Positions 44,434-55,608 of a stretch of DNA of 64,000 bases are shown piece by piece. Every line of letters begins with the position of its first letter. Position 1 is the first letter of the stretch. Source of the DNA: Persicaria tinctoria (taxonomy: Eukaryota; Streptophyta; Magnoliopsida; Caryophyllales; Polygonaceae). Made by a program: the position numbers and the translations under genes. The stretch lies in the NCBI GenBank assembly GCA_037127255.1, contig JBANSL010000003.1, positions 18,231,314-18,295,313 on the forward strand. Direction: 5' to 3'. Below the pieces are notes generated by a model that saw nothing but the letters and a program-made list of their open reading frames with translations, was not told where the DNA came from and did no database searches.

Positions 44434-45304
44434 CTACCTCTGAGCCGCTCACCTGATCATCCCGCCCAACAACCCTTGAACTGCTAGCCTCGTCCTGCTG
44501 GCGCCGGCCCGTCTCCACATGATCCACCGGGGAAGGTCCCGTTTGGTCTCCTCCCATCTCCTGATGATGGGCACCGCTAGGCTGCACAAAAGGGTCGTAC
44601 ATATCCAGATATCGTGCAGCAACTCCTGGCCCGGGTCCCCGTACATCCGCATGTGGCGCCGAATCAACCGCCGGCTAATTCCTCCCAACGTCATGAAGAA
44701 CTGGTGGTGTCCACCCCGAAAAAATCAATGCCTCCGACCCATGCGTCGTGGCCGCTCATGGCCCCATGACTGGTCCCGGGACCTCCCTCTCTAGCATGGC
44801 TAGTCCCAACACCCCCATCTCCGACAAGCGTTGTTGTGTCGTCGTACGAGTTCAGCGGCTCGCTCTCAAACCCAGTCCCAAAGTATGTGGCGTACCCATC
44901 GGGCTGAGTCTGCGGCTGATCATCCAAACGCTCTCCTCCCGACCCCATCATCTCATGCACCATCTACTCGGTCTCCTCTAGGAAAGACTTATCCGTTGTC
45001 TGCACCATTGCGTCATCAGTGTGGTCCGTCATCAGGTCGGCCTCTATCTGCGCCAAAGTGATGGTCTCAGTAGACGGTTGCGACGCTTGGTCTCTGCGTC
45101 ACTGGGGTCGACAACTCCGACAACTGAATCGACAACTAACTGACTAGAAGAACCAATTCCACTATCAACACCTATCGAGCTATCCATATCCATAAGATCA
45201 TCTACATCCTGCAAACGTAAAGGAATAGACTCAATCTCGGCATGTGGCTCTCGCAACGCCTGTCTCTCCCTCTCAGCGGCCCTCCGGGCGGATTGCAAAA
45301 CCAC
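44434..45304 (-). pseudogene. Upstream coding remnant of the PMD/MULE-C gene, function unknown
   Basis: Minus-strand open stretches: 45304-45044, an Arg/Glu-rich helix (SARRAAERERQALREPHAEI) then an acidic DLMDMDSSIGVDSGIG; 44963-44691, a Gly/Asp-rich piece (GDGGVGTSHAREGGPGTSHG); and 44694-44396, QPSGAHHQEMGGDQTGPS. No known domain is recognised. The frames change several times. They probably represent the low-complexity leader found in many transposon-borne PMD genes. Confidence 0.4.
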
Positions 45305-45824
45305 TCTATCTGCTAATCTCCGCGATAATATGGGTTGTATACCATAAAAAAAAATCTAAATCCTATCGATTATAGTGGTTACTCTCTAATTGCCCCGTAC
45401 ACTTCTATATCGTATTCATTCCCATATTCTATACGATTTCCCTACAACTAATTATTGATTCCATAATATTATTTTCGTTTCATATGAAATAAATAACCCT
45501 ATCTAATTGATTTCAACATACCTGTTATGTGCTGGATGTCGCCCTCCTAGAAGTCCCCATACGACTGCTACCACGTCTCTGAATCGTCTGAGCCAGCTAC
45601 AATTTATAAAGCAATAATATATTAACGCTAGGTTATTCTGAATTTTTAAAAATTTATTCGAATTTAATATTCTTTAAGTTTTTACCTGCAAAGGATCTCT
45701 CTAAACACGGCCAGCACCACGAGCCTGATCTCCATCACGGCTACTCGTCAAGACCTTGATATTCTTTAAGTATGGACGATTTAATATTCTTTAAATTTAA
45801 TATTCTTTAAGTATGGACGATTTT
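45305..45824 (-). other. Probable intron-exon remnants at the broken start of the MULE-C gene
   Basis: Two short minus-strand exon-like pieces: about 45717-45688 (RDGDQARGAGRV) and about 45600-45530 (LAQTIQRRGSSRMGTSRRAT), with AT-rich intron-like DNA between. From 45747 to 45825 the words GTCAAGACCTTGATA and TATTCTTTAAGTATGGACGA are repeated, a short tandem duplication at the Copia boundary. Confidence 0.35.
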
Positions 45825-46699
45825 TGCAACAATAGAAATTTAGTGCAACTTGTCAAGACCTTGATACAGGCTATCAGGACTTGACGAAGTAAAATCGAAT
45901 ATGATAATGTAAATGCGGAATATAAAAGATGAACACACAAATTGTTAACGAGGTTCGGCACCAACTTGGCCTACGTCCCCGCCTAGGATTCAAACTACCT
46001 TTTCTTTATACAAAGCATCACCGCTTCTATTCTAGCTCTCAACCTTACAAGGGAAATAAAAGCTCACACCGCACACCAAGTGTGCTTTGATCGAGTATAA
46101 AATACTCTAAGTGTAAAATGAATGACTTGTACAATAAGTGTTAGTGTTTCTCTCAACTCTTAAACAATGAACAACACTTAGGCATTTAGAGAATGTAAGA
46201 GAAACTAGAGATGACGAATGCTTTAGGATGTTATGATTGCTTGAGTGCTTGCTTAGGTGTGTATCATCCTTCTTGGCCTTCGTCTTTATATAGTCGGAAA
46301 ACTTTGAGAGCTTCTTGGAGGGAGACCGTTTGAATTTCAAATACTTTTCAAGATATTTGAATTCTTTCCAGAAGTGATCCTTCCGTTTGTGTGCTTTCCA
46401 AGATTGTTCCATCAATCTTCTTCATGATCACGTATGATCAATTGGATCGGTTCTTTCCTTGTATGACAAATGAGATCCTAAAAGAGCATACATAATGTAT
46501 CTAGCACACAAAATGGGTTAGATGAGAAACATATAAATAATTTGATTAAGGCCAAATCATATCTCATAGCCCAAAATAAAGCCCATTATAATATATGCCC
46601 AACAAGGTTGGCCTCGGATTCTTTCCTTTTGTCTTTCATCATCCTTTAGATCACCTGCACGTTAGGTCTAAAGATCTTACAATCAAGGTGGAGTCTTCA
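45825..46699 (-). repeat. 3' LTR of the Copia element
   Basis: On the minus strand it starts TGAAGACTCCACC directly after a purine tract and ends about TATTGTTGCA. Inside is the typical SIRE-type block GGCGGGGACGTAGGCCAA followed by TTGGTGCCGAACCTCG (about 45949-45993). The 3' boundary is tentative because the sister LTR lies outside the window, and a 15-bp word from inside the LTR (45852-45866) recurs at 45747-45761. Confidence 0.65.
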
Positions 46700-46712
46700 A
46701 TCTCCCCCTTGA
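46700..46712 (-). other. Polypurine tract of the Copia element
   Basis: Minus strand AAGGGGGAGATTG, immediately before the LTR start TGAAGAC. It primes plus-strand synthesis in this class. Confidence 0.7.
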
Positions 46713-46984
46713 TGGAAGACAAAACCTGTTTCAGTATTCATAATATAGTACCAGAAACCATTATAAGGATTTAAGCATATTATATAATATGAGCATAAAA
46801 TGTTTGGATCATCCAAGTTTTAAAACATCAAACACCAACCAACCAGTGCCAAAACGCAGCAACCCAAAACATTCTCCCCCTTTTTGTCTTCCAACAAAAG
46901 GGTAGAGAGGTGAAAATGTCTAAAAACAACCAAAAGCCAGGAGTTTTTAAAAGACTAGCAGCAAAAAAGAGAGTTTTTAGAAGG

Positions 46985-48707
46985 TAAAGTCAAGAGGGTG
47001 GGAGATCAAGGCCTTGAGTCAGATTCCCCATCTGCAGGCTTCTTCTTCTTGCTCCTTAGAGCCTTCTTGCATCCCTTAGCAGAGGATGGCTCAGTCGCAG
47101 AGGATGTGCCAGGGGCGTCAGAAGCAGCAGGATCTTCAGGAGGGGCGATGCCAGCGCCTTCCTCAACCCATTCGCCAAAAGTGGGGTACTGCTTGTTGGG
47201 TGGAAGGTACTTCCTCCTGACCTTGTCTCTGCACTTCTTTCTCCACCTATCCATGGCGTTCTTGGTGACCTTGTCTCTTTCCATTTGTGCAAGTTGTCTC
47301 TGGCACTCCACATCCCTGTACTTCTTGACCAGACCATATTGCTCAACCGTGAGGATGGTGGGTTCATGGTGAGTGGGGCGCAGAATTGGGCGTTTCACTT
47401 GATTTTCACAGTTAAGGATGACATTCCTTGTCTTCTCACGCACATGATTGAAGAGGTTTCTGGTTCCAGTGGCATGATAGAGCCTGTAGTAGTGTAGGTT
47501 AAAGCATTAAGAAGCATCATCTGATCTAGCTTGTAGTTTACCATAGAGAGTAGCTCATGAGTCTGGTCCTAGCGAATCACCACATCCGACCACATTCTGC
47601 TTAGATCAAACCTAAGGTCTTGAATCTCAGTCTCCACAGCAGCAGTCTATCCTCAGTCACACTATTATCAACAACTTGTTTCCCTTTCGAATCTTTCTTT
47701 AGAATCCACTGCCCCCTCGGGTTTTTGACAATACCCAATCTCTCGAGTCAGTTCTCATCAATGGTCCCGCTATAGGTTTGCTTTTCTTCTCCCGATGTGT
47801 CGACATCAAAGGCTTCAAAGATTTTGGGCAAAAGATTTGCATAGGGTAATGGCATAGGACGAGAGGAGGTTGAGACGTGGGTCATATAATCGAGAATAAG
47901 TTTGGGCAAAGCAGGCTCATATCTGTTCATAATTAGAAAGATGATCTCGAGAAGGTTCTCGGTCACCAATTCCCTAGAGTTGATGCGTGGGAAGATACAA
48001 CAAGCCAGAATGGTGAAGATGAGCTTGGCTTGAAGGTTCAGAGCAGTGTGAGTAAGTTTGAGGGACGATGAGGATCCAGGGCCTTGAGATTTTAGGAAGA
48101 ATTCATCTCGTGCTCGTGAGAGACACTCGAATCGGCTTGGGAACTCTTTTGTGGGGATTTCACTTGGAAGATCAAGGATGAGAGAAAGGCTATCGGGAGA
48201 GAGGCGGATTCGGGTGTTCTTGACCTTGGATACGAGGGTTAGGGTTCCATTTACTCGATGAACAGTAAGATTTGCATAGAAAAGTCGAGTAAGCTGGGGA
48301 TAAGCAAAATTGCCAGGGTTAAGGACAGTCCAAAAGCAGGTGGATTTTAAGAGAGAGATGCATGGCAAAGGCATGGATTGGAGGAGGGAGAAATCGACAG
48401 CATCGCAGAAGCATAACCTTCGGTTGCAAAAGTCCTGTTTCCAGGACTTTGCAACCTTTTTAGAGCAAAACCAGTTAGGGGAAATGCTGGAGGGTACCTG
48501 GGGAGGACGAGCAGGATCAGACGTGGCTGGAGCTTTGCCTTTGGATTTCCTGAGAAGAGGTGGTGGAGATGGTGAGTTCTCGCTGGAGTCCTCGGAATGA
48601 TCCTCATATTCTTCCATAATCTGCTTGCCCCTGTTGGCCGGCATCTTGTACCTCTTAGCAGACGGAGCATGAGACGGGAAGGCTGAAGAACGCTTGGATC
48701 CCACCAT
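46985..48707 (-). pseudogene. Env-position ORF of the Copia element (putative plant transposon protein domain)
   Basis: The minus strand opens at 48707 (MVGSKRSSAFPSHAPSAKR) with a basic/Ser-Pro-rich N-terminus. A folded domain follows, with LTRLFYANLTVHRVNGTLTL then VKNTRIRLSPDSLSLILDLP and LTHTALNLQAKLIFTILACC. This matches the putative plant transposon protein domain found in many SIRE-like and Ty3 elements. A stop at 47748 ends the first 319 codons. After several further stops a second open piece (47443-47006) encodes a basic helix (YGLVKKYRDVECQRQLAQM) and a Lys-rich tail. No membrane segment typical of an envelope protein is seen, so I do not call it env by function. Confidence 0.65.
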
Positions 48708-48741
48708 TTTTGGTTTAGAAACAGGGAGGGGTTTAGGAAAT

Positions 48742-48745
<4 letters not shown>

Positions 48746-48802
<57 letters not shown>
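48746..48802. repeat. (GA)n microsatellite before the env-position ORF
   Basis: About 57 bp of pure GA, 40 bp upstream of the ORF start on the minus strand, so (CT)n in the sense strand. It may serve as a leader or promoter element of that ORF. Confidence 0.95.
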
Positions 48803-48803
<1 letters not shown>

Positions 48804-49212
48804 ATAAAGAGGGTGAAATTGAGTGGATTAGACAGAGAGGTAGAGGGGTTTCTTAAAAAGCAAAATAAACTGGAAACTGAATCGTTTCCTCCTTTTCAAA
48901 TTGGCAAGTACATATTCAATAACTCTTTTGAATAGTAAGTAATGATTATCAGATTTTTCAAAACCCAATGAGTCAAATCCACTTGCAAGAATTAAAGAGA
49001 TTAGAATAATTTTAAACAAGGAAAATAAGATATGGGGTAATAGATATTTGAAAGAGTAAAAAAAAATATCAAAGAAACTCTTGTTGAATATCCATAAGAT
49101 ACCAACAGAATTTGATCCAATATTATTTTATTCGGATGAGCATCTCGGAACCCTATGAAGTCAAGGCCTTGAGATGTCAGTTGAATTCTAAGCTTTCATA
49201 TAGGGAGTGATT

Positions 49213-51382
49213 ACTCCCCCTAAGAAAGTGCTTCCCTATTAAGCATACCCAACTCCAATCTAATGAAGTTAAAACGGTCTTCAGGGAGTGGTTTAGTCAA
49301 AATATCAGCTAACTAAAAATCAGTAGATATGAAGGATATTGATACATCACCTTTCTCTACATGATCTCTTATGAAATGATGTCTCACATCAATGTGCTTG
49401 GTTCTCGAGTGCTGCACCGGATTTTTAGTGATGGAAATAGCACTAGTATTATCACACAATATAGGGATACCTTTAAGATCAATTCCAAGGTCTCTGGGCT
49501 GTTGTGCTATCCAAAGGATCTGAGAGCAACATGCACCAACAGCAATGTACTCGGCTTCTGCAGTTGATAAGGCCACTGAATTTTGTTTCTTAGAGTGCCA
49601 ACTTATCAAGGAATATCCTAGGAGTTGGCAGCAACTAGAAGTGCTTTTTCTATCAACCTTGTAGCCTGCAAAATCTGCATCTGAATAGCCTGTTAAATGA
49701 AAGTTACTCTGTTTGGGATACCAGAGCCCAAGGTCTTGAGATCCATTTAGGTATCTGAAGATTCTTTTCACTGCAATAAGGTGAGACTCTTTGGGGTCAC
49801 TTTGGAATCGATCACACATACAGACACTGAACATTATATCAGGTCTACTAGCAGTAAGGTATAGGAGTGAACCAATCATACCTCTGTACTCTTTTTGGTT
49901 CACATTCTTACCATTCTTATCTTGATCAAGGGAGAGAGTGGAGCTCATAGGGGTCTTTGCTACCTTTGATTGTTTCATATTGTACTTCTTAAGCAGATCC
50001 CTAGTGTATTTCCCTTGATTTAGAAAGATTCCCTTACTTGTTTGAAGAACTTGTAAACCGAGGAAGAAGTTTAATTCTCCCATGAGACTCATTTCAAATT
50101 CTCTGCACATAATCTCAGAAAACTCCTTGCAGAGGGAATTGTTAGTAGCACCAAATAATATATCATCAACATATATTTGAACAATCAAAAGGTCATTTCC
50201 ATGAGTCTTGATGAAGAGAGTTTTATCAATCAATCCCCTTTGAAACCCATTTTCAAGAAGGTATTTGGACAATCTCTCATACCAAGCTCTTGGGGCTTGT
50301 TTGAGACCGTAGAGAGCTTTGTCCAATTTATACACATGATTAGGAAATTCTTCACTTTCAAATCCTGGTGGTTGAGAAACATAAACCTCTTCTTCCAAGA
50401 ACCCATTTAGAAATGCACATTTGACATCCATTTGAAATAGCTTGATACCCATGAAAGATGCAAAAGCAAGTAATATACGTATGGCTTCTAACCTTGCTAC
50501 GAGAGCAAATGTCTCCTCGTAGTCTATACCTTCTTCTTGATTGTATCCTTGAGCAACAAGCCTTGCTTTGTTTTGAATGATCTTGCCTGCTTCATCCAAT
50601 TTATTTCGGAACACCCATCTTGTTCCTATGACTGATTGATGCTTAGGTCTGGGTTGAAGACTCCATACCTTGTTCCTTTCAAACTCATTTAGCTAATTTT
50701 GCATGGTCGTGATCCAGTCCGAGTCTTTGAGTGCTTCAGCTGGGGTTTTTGGTTCTACAAGAGAGACAAAAGCATAGAAGACACAAAGATTTTTTAATCT
50801 AGATCGAGTTTGTACCCCAGATGATGGATCTGATATGATGTCTTGAGCTGAGTGTGAAGAGGCATGTTTGAACTTTCGTTGCTTTGGACCCTGATCGTTT
50901 GAGATAGTAGCAGGCCTTTCTCCAGGGTCTTGAGTGACAGTTTGAGAGTTGGATTCTTCAATAACTGAATCCCGATTCTGTAGTTCCTTCTCAAGGTCTA
51001 GAGATAGTTCGTTGGTATCTTGGATTTGTTCTTGCATGTTTCTTTCTTGGTCCTGCTTATTCTCAGCCTTGTCCTCTTCTTCTCCATCCGAATCATGATG
51101 ATTTAGATTGAGATCTGTAAAACCTTCACTTAACACACCATTATTTCTTTCGTCGAATACCACATGGATACTCTCCTCAACAATTTTGGTGCGCTTGTTA
51201 TAAACTCTATAAGCTTTGCTAATACTAGAATAACCAAGAAAGATACCTTCATCACTACGTGCGTCAAATTTCCCAAGGTTATCTTTGCCATTGTTATGAA
51301 CAAAGCAAGTACATCCAAAAGGTTTGAAGTAGGAAATGCTAGGCTTTCTTCCTTTGAAAAGTTCATAAGGAGTCTTTTTCAA
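49213..51382 (-). pseudogene. Copia pol: reverse transcriptase and RNase H
   Basis: The main open frame, 50614-49313 (433 codons), holds RT: KARLVAQGYNQEEGIDYEET, QMDVKCAFLNGFLEEEVYV, YGLKQAPRAWYERL, and the catalytic IYVDDILFG. RNase H follows: YSDADFAGYKVDRKSTS, STAEAEYIAVGACC and HIDVRHHFIRDHV. Upstream, 51382-50693 holds the integrase C-terminal GKPF-type segment (TPYELFKGRKPSISYFKPFG, FLGYSSISKAYRVYN) and an acidic linker. In-frame stops sit at about 49310-49312, 50693-50695 and 51398-51400. RT and RNase H catalytic residues are kept, but translation of the polyprotein would stop early. Confidence 0.85.
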
Positions 51383-52301
51383 AATGGGGCGAATTAAACA
51401 TCAATTCAAGATATAGTTGGCCGTGTTAACAGCCTCAGCCCAGTAGAACTTTGGCAAACCATTTTCCAAAAGCATTGTCCTAGACATGTCCTCCAAAGTG
51501 CGGTTCTTTCGTTCCACAACTCCGTTTTGTTGAGGAGTTCTAGGGGATGAAAAGTTGTGTGAAATTCCAAATTTAGCACAAAACAAATCAAATTTAAGTT
51601 GATCAAATTCTCTACCATGACCACTCCTAATGGAGACAATAGGTATGTTTTTCAAGGTCTACAACTCCTTACAAAGTTTAGAAAACTCGAACAAAGCCTC
51701 TGATTTTTCTCTTAAAAAGGAGATCCATGTCAAACGAGAGAAATCATCAATAATAACCAGGATGTATTGTTTACCCTTTGGAGATTTCACACGCATAGGT
51801 CTACACAAGTCCATATGTAACAACTCAAGAGGGCGAGAGGAACTTACAACCTTTTTGGGTTTGAAGGAACTACGTGTCTGTTTACCTCTTGTGCATGCAT
51901 TGCATAGTTCTTCTTTCTTGAAGTTCAAATCAGGTAATCCTTGAACAAGATCTCTTGTTTTAAGTTTATTGAGGGTGTGCATGCTTACATGACCTAGTCT
52001 TCTATGCCATAGGCTGGGGTCTTCTCTTAAGGCCTTGAGACACTTGAGTTTTGTACCTGTAATATGGTTAGCATTTTCGGCATAAGTATTATTGTGCATG
52101 TGAGCAGTGAGGATCAGATAACCAGTCTCTTCATCCCTGACTTCACACTTGTGTCTGTCAAAGCCAACTTTGTTTCCTTTGTCACACAACTGAGAGACAC
52201 TTAAGAGGTTATACTTTAATCCATCAACAAGATAAACATCCTTAATGCAACTTTTTGAATTACCAATATTACCAATACCATCAATGTTACACTTCCCTTT
52301 A
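51383..52301 (-). pseudogene. Copia pol: integrase zinc finger and core
   Basis: The minus-strand frame carries WHRRLGHVSMHTLNKLKTRD with C-N-A-C-x-R-G-K (HHCC zinc finger), then HMDLCRPMRVKSPKGKQYIL (first catalytic D), then SIRSGHGREFDQ, where the family normally has D in place of the G, then TPQQNGVVERKNRTLEDMSR (catalytic E). Stops near 51656 and 51399 break it. The altered second catalytic residue alone would inactivate strand transfer. The frame upstream of 52190 (NLLSVSQL-type region) runs to the CACTA insertion at 52301. Confidence 0.8.
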
Positions 52302-52619
52302 CACTACTAGAATTATGTTATTTAACATCGGGTGATTAACATTGGTCAGAAAAACCTGCCATGTTAAACAGTTTTTTAACATCGGTTTCTAAATTTGAGA
52401 TGTGAAAAATTAGGTAGGCATCGTCCTAATTTCTTGACAGATGTTAAAAATTTTATTTGAAAAAAAAATTCAAGCTCGGAATTCAAGTTCAAAATTATTT
52501 TAAAAGCCCGCTGGCAAGATACATCAACACTTTAAATTTTGTTCCAAAAAAAACACTTGTTCCCTCCAACCCTTCAAATTTTTTTCATCCAAGTGCCCAA
52601 ACTTAAGTTTTCCCCAAAA

Positions 52620-54930
52620 CACTTTATCCCCTTTCCTAATTTCGCCGAAGCGACTCTCCTATCTCCAGCGTCTTCTCTTCTTCGATTTTCAATCTCCATC
52701 GTCTCCGCTAGCTCTTCCCTCAGTTCGACTGGTGAGGGAAATCTCCAGGTATTCGATCGTCGCTCTTCTTCGCTCACCAGTCTTCACTTCTCTCAAACCG
52801 CCTCCCGTATCGCCTCTCTGCAAATTGCTGTCTCTGGTACGAATTTCTCCTTTCAATGTTCAATATTTTAGATCTAGGGTTTATTTTAATTGGTTCCGAT
52901 TCATCATATCGATCTTGATAAAATTGTTTTTCAGTTTCGATTTAGGGTTTCTTTAGGGATTTCTGTGCTCTGTGTGTGTACATGTCAATCTATTTGCTTA
53001 TTGAGTTCTGAATTCTTAATAAAGAGCAGTTGTTTAATGGAAATTGAGCTGCTCCGATTTCTAGGGTTTCTCTTTTAGGAACTCGGTGGCCTAGGAGATT
53101 GATTATCAACCGTCTTACTTGGATTTGTTGCTTTTAATCTATTAACAAATGTGTTTCTTTTTGGAACTCGGTGTTTCTTTTGGATCTGCTGCTTTTGGAT
53201 CCTCATACCATGCAGCATATTTTATGAGGATCAATTGGTATTTTCGGTTATTTGTATGTCTATTTGATTTGTCCAGATGAAAGCAAGAAAAACCAGAACA
53301 TGAAAGGTATGGAGAAAGGTAAGACTTTTACTTCTAATATATTTTCCCTCTTTTGTTGTTTAACACATGTATCCATGATACCTATATGATGTTTCATTCC
53401 GTAGAAGCAAAACCAAAACATGAAAGTTTTGAACCAAAAGGCATGGGATTAGGTGGTTTAAACTACCACTCTCTTGTTGCTTGAGTGCATTTTTGGACTG
53501 TTTCATATATCAGGTGGTTGTTTCCCGAGGTTCACTTATTGTTTCTTGATATATTACCTTGTTGTTGCCTGACTTTTTCCCTTTTGAATTTTGAATATTT
53601 ATGATTTAGGGTACTACAAAGTCAACTTACATAAATTCATGATAGATTGAGGTACTGCTTTGGTTCTTTAATTTCCCAAATGTTTTGTTCTAGTGTGCGG
53701 GATACATATTTTCCAATCAGTCTAGATTTATCATACATCTTAGGGAAATGAATTATAATTGCCTTCTTATACTATGATGACGGGGATTGGGTATAATACT
53801 TTGGCTAGTTGTTGTAGCTTGTGAACTTTTTCTAATACTATGATGATGGGGATTGGGTTAATATGTATTTCCTCCTGGTAAAAGTGTGTTGGTTTGCCAT
53901 GATATTATTGAATCCTTAAACTTGTTATCCTGAGCTTAATGTTATACTCCCTCCGTTCAACAAAACTTGTCGTTTACTATTCACGCACGCTTTTTTAGAA
54001 TGATAAAAACTATATAAAATATTCATTTTTTTTAAAAAAAATTTTAACAAGTTTGTGCTTATTAATAATAACTACGAAATTGTTAAAAAAAATTATTTAA
54101 AAAGTCGATATTTTATATAGTTTTTAGCTCCTAAAAAAGCGTGCATGGATAGTAAAACGTCAAGTTTTGTTGAACGGAGGGAGTACTTTGTTTTCTTTCA
54201 AATGTTGGATGTTTTAGAATGATCCTCAAGAGGGTTCAGTTTGTCTATTGGATGTTCTTTCATGTATGAGGTTGCGGAATTGAATGAATCCTCAAGTGTG
54301 AAAAGTTACTGCCAAGCCTTTGGCATATTATAGACTGGAAATTTTTTGCCTGTTGGAATTACTAATATGATAAGTATTAGCTATCTGGCCTGATCCTATT
54401 TGATTTAGATGAGTATGAGGTGCCTTTCGATTGTCCTTGCCATGCAGCTTATAGGTTTTTTTTTAATCACAAGAAGATATATAGAAATTAAACATTAAAG
54501 CTATCTTAGAACCATGGGAGAGATATCTCTATTGAGCTTTATAAGTTGTGATATGCGATGTTCTATTCCAATCATTCTCTTTCTATACAATTAGATTTGT
54601 TTAGTCTGTACTTATTGGTGCACGAGACTAAAATCTTCGTTTTGTTTCCAGGTTGAGTTGCTTGCAAATAAATATGAAGAGAAATATATGGAAGCTGGTG
54701 ATGTACGTATTATATACAGTAACGATTGACAAACCTAGCCACATTTCATTACATTCAGGTTAGGAGATCACTCATTGTTATAATCCTTTGTCGATCATGC
54801 AGTTTTATGCGATCTCTTCAATCTCTGTTTGAAGATAATATTACTGTATTTTTTGTAGGAAAGGAAAATGGAACTTTAAGCAGGAGCAAGGTGGCAGCAC
54901 TAATGAAACTCTTAGGTATTCATCATAAGT
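52620..54930 (+). pseudogene. Captured host gene fragment with several short exons (copy 1)
   Basis: Exon-like pieces between GT-AG borders: GATGAAAGCAAGAAAAACC then AACATGAAAGG near 53275; near 54653 an exon reading VELLANKYEEKYMEAGD followed by donor GTACGT; near 54858 an exon beginning after TTTTTGTAG with ERKMEL. The LLANKYEEKY...D and KMEL words recall the coiled-coil segment of plant EH-domain (Pan1-like) proteins. That assignment is from memory and weak. The 5' 700 bp look like a UTR plus first intron (CTCTCCTATCTCCAGCG...). The same pieces recur 3049 bp downstream. Confidence 0.4.
53947..54183. mobile_element. Stowaway-type MITE (copy 1)
   Basis: Termini CTCCCTCCGTTCAACAAAAC and its complement GTTTTGTTGAACGGAGGGAG, flanked by TA on both sides, 237 bp and AT-rich, with long internal inverted symmetry (CTAAAAAAGCGTGCATGGATAG against CTATTCACGCACGCTTTTTTAG). 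This is the usual Tc1/mariner-derived Stowaway design. Confidence 0.85.
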
Positions 54931-55277
54931 CATAAGCCCCCTCTCCCTCTCTTTCCATGATTTCCAAACCTGTTAATCGTCCTCATTGCTGTCTCAGTCG
55001 CTGAGCCCCTCTTTTTCTTCTGTATTTTTCTTTCTTGGCTTTTTTCTTGTATGATTGTTGTATCGACTCTCTTCGTTGATTTGTCCTCTTCTTCTCAATT
55101 TCACCTCGTTTCTACTGCTTGGGGGTTTTCAGTTTTCACTCTCCTTTTTGTCGAGTCTCAAATTGGAGAAAGTTGTGATCTTTTTGGGTTTCTTGCTGTT
55201 TTTAGGTCAAGTTTTGTTTATTACTTGCCCAATTTTCCCTCTTTCATTTTGCTTTTAGCTTCCAATTTTGTATGTAA

Positions 55278-55603
55278 ATGGAGTCTTCTTGGAGCTATGG
55301 CTCTGGGGACAAAACTGGATTCATGAACTGGGGATTGAAGGGCTCTTCTTACACCTATGACTTTGGAGCTATGGCTTTGGATATGTTTTGTCTTGTGCAG
55401 ATTCATCTACTCTTGCCAAGAGAGTGAAGGCCTCAATCCTCAACTCTCAGATTGCAATCTGTCACGTTTATGGCTGCAACAAAGATCTTAGCTCCTCAAA
55501 AGATTACCATAAGAGGCATAAAGTCTGTGATGTTCACTCAAAGACTACAAAGGTTATTATCAATGGAATTGAACATATATTTTGTCAGCAATGTAGCAGA
55601 TGG
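55278..55603 (+). pseudogene. SPL: SBP-box (SPL) gene fragment, copy 1
   Basis: ATG at 55278 gives MESSWSYGSGDKTGFMNWGL, similar to the N-terminus of SPL6-type genes. After a likely acceptor (TTGTGCAG at 55393-55400) an exon encodes the first zinc finger of the SBP domain: ICHVYGCNKDLSSSKDYHKR, then HKVCDVHSKTTKVIINGIEH and FCQQCSRW. It ends at a donor (TGG|GTATCT) where SPL genes have an intron in the domain. The second zinc finger and nuclear localisation part are missing, so no functional DNA-binding domain can form. The intron is cut 5 bp in by the duplication junction. Confidence 0.8.
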
Positions 55604-55608
55604 GTATC

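Larger units (their letters stand above)
42569..45824 (-). mobile_element. MULE-C: decayed Mutator-like element with plant mobile domain
   Basis: The left boundary is a MULE-type terminus, GGGTAAATTACGGGTGATG at 42569, soon after the LINE tail. The coding remnants are on the minus strand: a MULE/FAR1-type SWIM domain and tail nearest the terminus, then a plant mobile domain, then exons of unknown role. No second terminus is seen before the Copia LTR begins, so the remainder may be beyond the Copia element, outside the window. The right edge is uncertain. Confidence 0.6.
52560..55608. repeat. Tandem duplication inside the CACTA element, copy 1
   Basis: A 3049-bp unit, repeated at 55609-58657 with identical offset for every landmark I checked. 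It starts TTCCCTCCAACCC and ends at the exon-intron boundary GATGGGTATCT of the SBP-box fragment. The only differences noticed are the A/T run near 54035 versus 57085 and a T/G at 55576 versus 58625. Confidence 0.9.

Noticed and set aside
47748..48707. Viral-type envelope gene
   Set aside because: The position suggests env, but no signal peptide, membrane anchor or cleavage site is visible, and the domain is a generic plant transposon protein.
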